Of a stretch of 64,000 nt of DNA, positions 57,181-64,000 are shown one piece after another; position 1 is the first letter of the stretch; each line of letters starts with the position of its first letter. The translations under genes and the position numbers were made by a program. A model generated the notes under the pieces. It was not told where the DNA came from, did no database searches, and worked only from the letters and a program-made list of their open reading frames with translations. The stretch covers positions 16,678,001-16,742,000 of the forward strand of contig JBITNC010000001.1 of the NCBI GenBank assembly GCA_050084985.1, given 5' to 3'. This DNA comes from Nageia nagi. Lineage: Eukaryota > Pinophyta.

Positions 57181-57960
57181 ACCTACTATATGACATTCAC
57201 AACTTAGCAAAGGTGGATTCTGAGGTACCTATTGTAGGGTAGTTATAGGTGTAAGGCGACCTCCCATAGAGGTACTATGTGGTGTCAAATGATGCATCAA
57301 ATGAGGACATAACTATCTTAGATATGGACTACTGTAGAGTATGATGCATGGTGGGTGCCACAACATGTGTGCATCATGATTGATGGGGTGCTACAGGAAC
57401 CACCCTCAGCAGCACCAATAGTATCGCCACTGGTAGCAGTAGCAGCATCACCCCTAACAACATCAATGAAATCAATAGAGGGAGATATTGTAGTCAGTAT
57501 ATGGAGAGCTTGCAAGGGGCCATGATATGGAAATTGACCTAGATGTGGTGGGTAAAGAGTTTGAAATATCACTGGATGCATTTACTACATAATAGGAGGC
57601 CCACGATATGCAACTGCTCGAGGAGAGGGATACTACAATCATAGACAGAGAGGGACATTGCAGTCAGGTAGAGAGATGTGCTAATGGCTAAGAGAGATGC
57701 AATCATAGCACTATAGGCATAACTAGATGGAATACAAGCATAACTTGAGGCTTTGCAAGCAAAGGAATGGTAGTAGACTCAACTCCTAGCAATGATCACA
57801 AGGGTGCAGGTCCCACAGATAGAAAAAGGTGTGTAGATAAAGGATACTAAAACTGAGGTCTTACAAGCTGATGCGGGAGTGCAGACAGAGGGCATGAAGA
57901 TCTCTCTATAGTAGTATGAGATCAATGGTAAAGAGAGGTTGCTATGGTGCTATAGGACAT
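57181..57960 (+). pseudogene. Possible C-terminal coiled-coil part of the PMD gene
   Basis: After the PMD, one reading with several stops shows charged, heptad-like sequence (LLEERDTTIIDREG, EALQAKEW, TQLLAMITRVQVPQIEKG, LQADAGVQTEGMKI). PMD-containing transposon proteins often have such a tail, so I join it tentatively. The region 57318-57581 also has a minus-strand frame that looks like a shadow. Confidence 0.35.
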
Positions 57961-60137
57961 TTATGAGATGTTATGTTATGACATGTTTATGGATGTTCCA
58001 CATGATATGATGTATGCACTATGATGTTATGCAAAATATTTATGATTATATGTTTATGGTTATGGACTCATTTGTATTGAATTATGTATGTGACCTCATG
58101 TTTATAGTTATGATTATATGCTTATGCTTATGGACTCGTGTTTATGGCTATGGGAATTAATGCTATATGATGTGATGTGATACTATGTTATGCTTTTATG
58201 CTTGTTAGGACACATTCTATGATGCTTAATGATATGTATACTTTGACTTACTTGTATGTGTGATTGGATAGTGAAACTAAATGTATGGAATGCAGACAAT
58301 GTAAATGTATGTACGAAACACACATAAGTAATAAGGAAAAATGAATAACACACATGGATGTATGGATAAAATACTTAATATGAGATAAACAATGACATAA
58401 AAATATGAATAATGGATGACACAAAGGGAAACAAGAATCACATAATAAATACATACATACATGGACAATGAAAGATAAATAATGCCTAAATAACAAAACA
58501 AACACACAACACATAATAAGCACAAGCAAAGATGTCTAAAACGAACGTAAAGTTAAAGGAAAAAAGAGATAAAAGATAACCATAAAAGGAAATGAGAACA
58601 AAGAATGCATTAATGATAAAAAATTCATAAATAAGACAATGATAAGGAATGCCAAACAATGATATAGAACATACAATGATGTATGAACAATAAATGATAA
58701 CTCAACAATAAAAGATAAATAGGCCAAGAATAAACAAGTGATAAACAACATTAAGAACACAATAAACAATGATGAATAACGAGAATGGCACTAAAATAAA
58801 CAAGAATAAACATCAGAATATGAGACAAAATTGCATGATAATGCGACAAAAATAGATAGGACAAGCAACCATGGAAAAATAATTTGACAAGAGTAGAAAA
58901 GACTAATTGACACATTATGTGGCGGAAACAAGATAAACAAAATTAATTTTACATAAAAATAGCATGACGAAACAACCCACACTAGGATTATAACAAAATT
59001 TCATAAAGTGAAAAAGTGAAAAAATATGAATTTTGATGAAAGATATTAAGCAACCACCTTGTTGAAATTCCAAACGAATTGGATGACACGATTGTAGGTA
59101 ATTCGATCTAACTGTAGGATCAAACAAATTGACAAAGAGAATCTATTTTACCTATTTATGAAGCCTAAACCAGAGGCAACTTATCAAAGTGAGGCACCCT
59201 TCAATGGTCACTAAAAGGGTGCCATTCCAAGTGGCCTCGAATTTGGCATTCAAAAAGACATTAAATGACAAGCTATGGACTTGAAATTTGACATGACAAT
59301 CGCACTTATATCGAAAAAAATGAAAAAAAAGATAGATAAAAAATAGACATCATTTTATGCTTCAAAATGATAAATCCAATTTTCATAGGGGTCAAATTTT
59401 AGGGCCTGTATCCCTAAATTCGAAACACTAGCAAATGACTTTGAAATGTGACAAAATTGAACGAGATGAATCAAAATGACATAAAAGATCATAAAAGACT
59501 AAGCTTAGAAAATAGACGAAAAATGACCATGTTTGCATGCATGCTTATCGAGGCACCACGTAGGGCTAAGTAATGACTCAAGGCAAGCAGAAAAACTATA
59601 AAAATAAACAAAATGGATGAAACAAATGTTGTCGAACTAAAGATTAATCATAAATATAGCGATTAAAAATCACGATATGACTAATGCAAATGATAAGACA
59701 TAAAAACACTAGTGATAAAAATGATAAAAAATGCTAAATGACAAGATAATAAGTATGACATTGAAGGATGTCAAAATATGTCACAAGTCATATGTAACAT
59801 AAGGATATCCCTCAAAAATTATGATAGTCATAGCCTATGGTCAAACCCAAAGGAATGACAAAAGACAACCCGAAGTAGCTATGACTCTAGTGGTTATGTC
59901 CTCATAGGAATCGTGGATGGGATAAGATGATAAGAAACACAAATGGACATACAACAATATTTGTGATGGGTTACAGGTTCTCTAGGGGTGTCACTAGATA
60001 TCGTAGCTCAAAGGAGCCAAAAGGTAGAGAGTGGAGATGCTAGTAGTAGCAATAAGATCCATGCATGAATTATTGTAAAAATAGTACCTTTTTGCCATAT
60101 ATAAATATATGTATATTTGGTGTTAATCAAGTTTATT

Positions 60138-60140
<3 letters not shown>
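57961..60140. other. Low-complexity sequence, no gene
   Basis: 57961-58240 is a TTATG/ATGTTTATGG-rich stretch; 58241-59000 is an A-rich stretch with interspersed ATAAACAATGA-type words on the plus strand. Minus-strand open frames here are hydrophobic because of the T-rich complement and are not credible proteins. 59000-60140 shows nothing recognisable. Confidence 0.55.

Positions 60141-60141
<1 letters not shown>

Positions 60142-60201
<60 letters not shown>
60142..60201. repeat. (TA)30 microsatellite
   Basis: Thirty uninterrupted TA dinucleotides after GTG. Likely polymorphic; exact length is subject to sequencing error. Confidence 0.97.
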
Positions 60202-60204
<3 letters not shown>

Positions 60205-60573
60205 GAACAAGTGTAACTTACTCTTGAAAATATTTGCAATAAAATTCGTCATATGTGAAAGCATCAAGCATTAAATAAAAACACAAGATATAAATTTAAT
60301 GTATGTAAAAACTTGCGATGTATCACACATTTTAGATTTACATACAACGTACTTGGGTGATCTTGGGGATTCACTTACATTTGGATTCAATGTAGGTGCA
60401 AAGATCAATACTAACTTTGGTGTTGAAACCATGACACCAATGACATGTGAAGAATTATTCCCGATGTTAACGCTCCTTTTTGTTGAAACTTGATATCACC
60501 ATTTTTTGACAAAGTTCTTTGATCTTTTGGTTGTGACTATTTATGGCAATATGACTTGCATGTATTAGCAAAA

Positions 60574-61054
60574 TGTTAGAATTTGTAATGTAATATTGTG
60601 TAATATTTCTCTTTAATGTAAATTCACTTAATACTTAAAGTATCATTAGATAACTTAAAGTATTAAGAGAATAAAAATAAGAGAAGGATTAAAAATAGGT
60701 ATGAGATTAAACATAGGTAAAGGATTAAAAATAAAAAAGGGATTAATTATAAAGTGGGTTTTTTCTTATAAAAAGTGAAGAACCCTCTTCTTCTCTAGTT
60801 ACACAATTGTAATGCAAACTTTGCTATAGGTTTAGAGTGTGTGTGTGTGAGAGAGAAGAGATTTTGTAAGACAGGTCCTTAAGAATAAGAAGATCTTAGT
60901 TAGTGGATGTACTTCCAAGGAGGGAGGAACCACTTTATATCTTATTTTATTTGTGTGGTTGGCTTTAGTTATTATGCTACTATGTTGATGTTAAGAGTGC
61001 CTGTTTGATATCTTGGGAGATTAAAAATTAATTCAAAAAGGGTAAATTTCTTCA
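60574..61054 (+). repeat. Probable solo LTR related to the Copia-1/2 family
   Basis: Starts TGTTAGAATTTGTAATG like the Copia-1/2 LTRs and keeps GTGGATGTACTTCCAAGGAGGG and GAGGAACCAC. The end is placed at TTTCTTCA by analogy with ATCCTTCA. The middle is diverged and there are no gag-pol or PPT/PBS sequences next to it. Flanks (CAAAA and AAGAG) do not form a target duplication. The phrase AAGAGTGCCT(G/A)TTTGATATC occurs twice, at 60993 and 61055, so the right edge is uncertain. Confidence 0.6.
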
Positions 61055-61225
61055 AAGAGTGCCTATTTGATATCTTGGTATACTTACCATTCCAATGCAT
61101 CCTTTAGGTTGTTGGGTTGGCCTTGGAAAGAGACCTTTGAATATGCCAAGCTAACTATTATCAAGATGTATAGGAACAACATCATTATCTTCCTTTGTTG
61201 ATGTATCATCAATTCAAATTACTTT

Positions 61226-62650
61226 TCAATCTATGAATTCACGTGTAATGTTTCTCAAATCCTTGCAATTTTTGGTTAAGTGTCCTAGTGTTATATGATA
61301 ATTGCAAAATTCTTCAAATCTATAATTTTCAAGAACATTATGTGGAAAATGATGTTTAACAATAGGTAGATGTTCAATGGGATCTTTATCTAATAATACA
61401 TTTAGGATTATATCAACACTTTTAGTTAGATTTGTATATTTTCTTTTATTATGAAAAGATCTATTACCTGTATTTACCACTACTGCCACCTACATTGGTG
61501 ATGTTGAAATGGCTACCTTTGGGCTATTATACTTTTGATATTCTTTGTATTTTTACAAAATACAAGATTCCTTTCTAAGTAATTTTTCAATAATTTTACC
61601 CAAAGATATATCATCATGATCCTACACCTTTAATTTAAATATTGGATATTAAGCATTTGCAAAAGTATCTTTTAAATCTTGTTCAATAGTAGTAACTTTA
61701 TTAGCAACCTTTTTCCACATTTTTAAAAAATTAGTCAAAGATTATCCTTTCATTTGTTTAAATTTGCATAAATCTTTAAATTTAGTCATATCCTAAATAT
61801 TATACTTGAAATTGGCAATGAATTGCAAAATAAGATCTTCATATTTATCAATGCTTTTGTCAAGAAGTGAAAACTACCATATTAATGCATAATATTTTAA
61901 GCTACTTGAAAATAATTTAGCAAGCATATCATGATCATGTAAAAATTCAATAGCTTATTCTTGAAATTTTCTAACATGCATTTTTGGATATTAAAAACTA
62001 TTAAATTTTGTAAATTTGATGCTCTTTTTACCAACGTAAATCCGAGAAACAATTCTATCACTAAAAGGATGTTTTAAGCAAAGAAAGAAATCTTCATCAT
62101 CACTATTATATCTTGCTTGTTCTAATTTTTCTAACCTTTCCTCTAATTGTTTATGAAGATTGGATGGAGGCACAGGAGTCATTTGGGCATTTTGGGGTTA
62201 TGTATTTGCTTGTTGAGGTGGGGGTGTATTGGTTGGATGGGATAGATTTATAGATTGGTTACCATTGGGGGTGGTGGAGGGGATTGAGGAGGGTTTAAAG
62301 GCTATGAATAATTTTGGGGATTTGAAGGTTGTTGGGTAGGGATACCGATGATTTTCTTTAATTCTGCTTCTTTTAGTTTTAAAAATGAGCCAATTCTATT
62401 AGTCCACTGTTCTTCTATATTATCTAATCAGTAACATATGAAATCAAATTGTTGATCATTGGCACCTTTTTGGAAATCATTTGACTCCTGTGCCTCTAAT
62501 AGGATATCAATTTTAATTTCATGTTTCTCTTGTGTCCAACTAGTTTTCTTTTCATAGGCCTTATTTATTAGAGCATTAATTTGATCATATACATTTTCAA
62601 GTTTTTGAAATTTAGTTGCAATGGCCTTACCTTTATCAAGCATACCTAAT
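61226..62650 (-). pseudogene. Tat/Athila-like Gypsy gag, decayed
   Basis: Minus strand, reading down from 62643: a charged N-terminal segment, then IGSFLKLKEAELKKIIGIP and a Pro-rich linker. LEERLEKLEQARYNSDD and HPFSDRIVSRIYV lead into the gag core LAKLFSSSLKYYALIW and SIDKYEDLILQFIANF. The end, open from 61489, contains FCNYHITLGHLTKNC, a C-x2-H-x4-G-H-x-T-x2-C knuckle of the Tat/Athila kind, and the following R-x-x-x-x-x-F-I-D. There are many stops and shifts between. Downstream (toward 60574) pol is absent, so this is a fragment. Confidence 0.75.
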
Positions 62651-64000
62651 TTTTGCCATTCATCAGTATCCGTATGACTTCATTGAGTTTTATCTTCCCT
62701 TTTAGAATGTTCTTCATCTAGTTTCATTTTTGGATAAACTTAAGATTCTACCTCAACGGCATACATGTTGTGCGAGTAAGTAGGCATGCTGTTGATATCC
62801 TTAATTTTTCTATTTGACTTCCTTATTTTTGATGATTCTACATTTTCATAATGAAATAATGAATCTGAAGAAAGTAGAGTACTTGGCTATGATTCTAATA
62901 GCTCATGTTTTGTTAAAATATTCATAATATTTTCAGCATTGTTAGTAACAAAATATTCCATTCTATCACATGATCCATTAGTTCCTTTATAGATCTAATA
63001 TTGTTAGGAATAACATCAAGATCATTAGCATTGAATCCACTCTTAGAAGTATTAGCAAAGGTTTCTTGATTTACACTTTCAAAATCCCCATAAAAAAATC
63101 CATGTTAAATTTGTTAAGGGTTTGGCCAATAATATTCATTCGATAACTAGAGTTAACAGATTTAGACTCTTCTTCATCAGTATCTATTCGATTAGGTGGA
63201 TGATGTTTGAAGAGTTAGGAGGTATATTAGGATTAATCCTAACACTCCTAATTTTTTTGAAATGATCCTTCCCTTTAGATATTTTAGTTTGTTCTTTGAT
63301 GAAAAATATTTTTGGGATAAATGAGGAAAAACCTTAGTTTTATCATTTTGATGTGCAACTACCCTAATAACATATAGTAAATTTAAGAAGAGTAATGCAA
63401 ATGGAATCATGACTCACTTTGAAGAAGGATGCCCTAAAGGGAAACTTACATGTGTAGGAACGATTGGGTTCACCAGAAATTTAGATAGTAAATTATGTAA
63501 ATAATAAATATAAACACAAAATAAATCCACAAAGATAGCACTTATTTAAATATAATGATAAATAAATGAAAAGTGTGAACCTAATTATGATAAGGTAATC
63601 CTTAGGGTATGGTAGGGATATATGGAGGACTAGATCAGATCAGAGGTGAGCATGCAAATGATAATGAATGGTATAGACTAGCATTTGTCACCTCCTTTGT
63701 TTGTAGCTTAGGATCATGAAGTCGCATGCTCTTAGCGATGTACAAACTCTATAGTGTGGATGTCATAAAACCTATAAAATTAGATAGTGCACAAAATATA
63801 ACGCGTAATAATATCTCATAACAAATAAATATTCCAATAGGTGGTGTTAAGAGACACCATAAGTATGATGTATGGGAAAACCATATATCGAAGAGATCTG
63901 ATAGGGATGTTAACCTCCAACTCTTGTATTTATAACCTGCAAGGAAATAGAAATAAGTGAAAGTCGACTCATAGCAATAATATAATCATTGTTATATTCA
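62651..64000. other. No gene recognised; possible 5' part of the Gypsy gag region
   Basis: The minus-strand frame 63192-63410 is hydrophobic at its start and Lys-rich after it but matches nothing I know. If the gag at 61226-62650 was part of an element, this would be its leader. No LTR end, PBS or TATA box can be assigned. Confidence 0.4.

Noticed and set aside
58248-59127. Several hydrophobic minus-strand ORFs that look like membrane proteins
   Set aside because: The plus strand is A-rich and low-complexity, so the T-rich complement codes for Phe/Leu/Ile by composition alone.

Overview
This is nuclear DNA from a land plant, most likely a seed plant with a large, repeat-rich genome. The sequence is AT-rich and dominated by nested Ty1/Copia and Ty3/Gypsy LTR retrotransposons. 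The gene remnants are of plant families: a cytochrome P450 resembling ABA 8'-hydroxylase (CYP707A), a DYW-type pentatricopeptide repeat protein, and a plant mobile domain (PMD) protein. A gymnosperm is plausible from the retroelement density, but the sequence does not settle the species. I found no intact host gene, no rRNA, no convincing tRNA and no CRISPR array.

Layout. 1-1.8 kb: AT-rich, no gene. 1.8-13.6 kb: two tandem ~1015-bp units, each holding two decayed exons of a CYP707A-like P450. The first unit is split by a full-length 9.87-kb Copia element on the minus strand (Copia-1, 2000-11871, target duplication CTTTA). Copia-1 carries inside it an inverted 1.57-kb copy of its own family's 3' end. 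13.6-20.7 kb: LTR/promoter-like sequence, an unidentified minus-strand ORF pair, and a decayed Tat-type Ty3/Gypsy pol on the plus strand. 20.8-32.1 kb: a second full-length Copia of the same family (Copia-2, 20795-32121, target duplication ATTTT). Its RNase H region is interrupted by a complete 2.6-kb non-autonomous Gypsy element carrying only gag (22477-25111, target duplication AAGAG). 32.1-33.6 kb: a 191-bp tandem duplication. 33.6-39.1 kb: an old Gypsy element with two diverged ~400-bp LTRs and decayed gag-pol. 39-47 kb: AT-rich with no recognisable gene. 47.3-49.7 kb: remnants of a PPR-DYW gene on the minus strand. 50.3-51.7 kb: a Copia 5' LTR plus gag. 53.3-53.7 kb: the chromodomain end of a Gypsy pol (minus). 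54.7-58.3 kb: small tandem repeats and a PMD pseudogene. 60.1-64 kb: a (TA)30 microsatellite, a probable solo LTR related to the Copia-1/2 family, and a decayed Tat/Athila-like gag (minus).

How the parts relate. Copia-1 and Copia-2 share one architecture: initiator-Met-type PBS, a ~2.7-3-kb leader with tandem repeats, gag-PR-IN-RT-RNase H, a 3' untranslated array of hairpin repeats, PPT and LTR. They also share a TAA codon inside integrase, pointing to descent from one defective source or mobilisation in trans. By eye their LTR pairs differ at about 8/459 (Copia-1) and 4/497 (Copia-2) positions, so both are fairly young. The plus-strand Gypsy at 33.6 kb is far older. I see no evidence of a new functional biological system; the most unusual items are the palindromic Copia-1, the hairpin/splice-donor repeat arrays, the shared integrase stop, and the duplicated P450 exons that have lost the haem-ligating cysteine.
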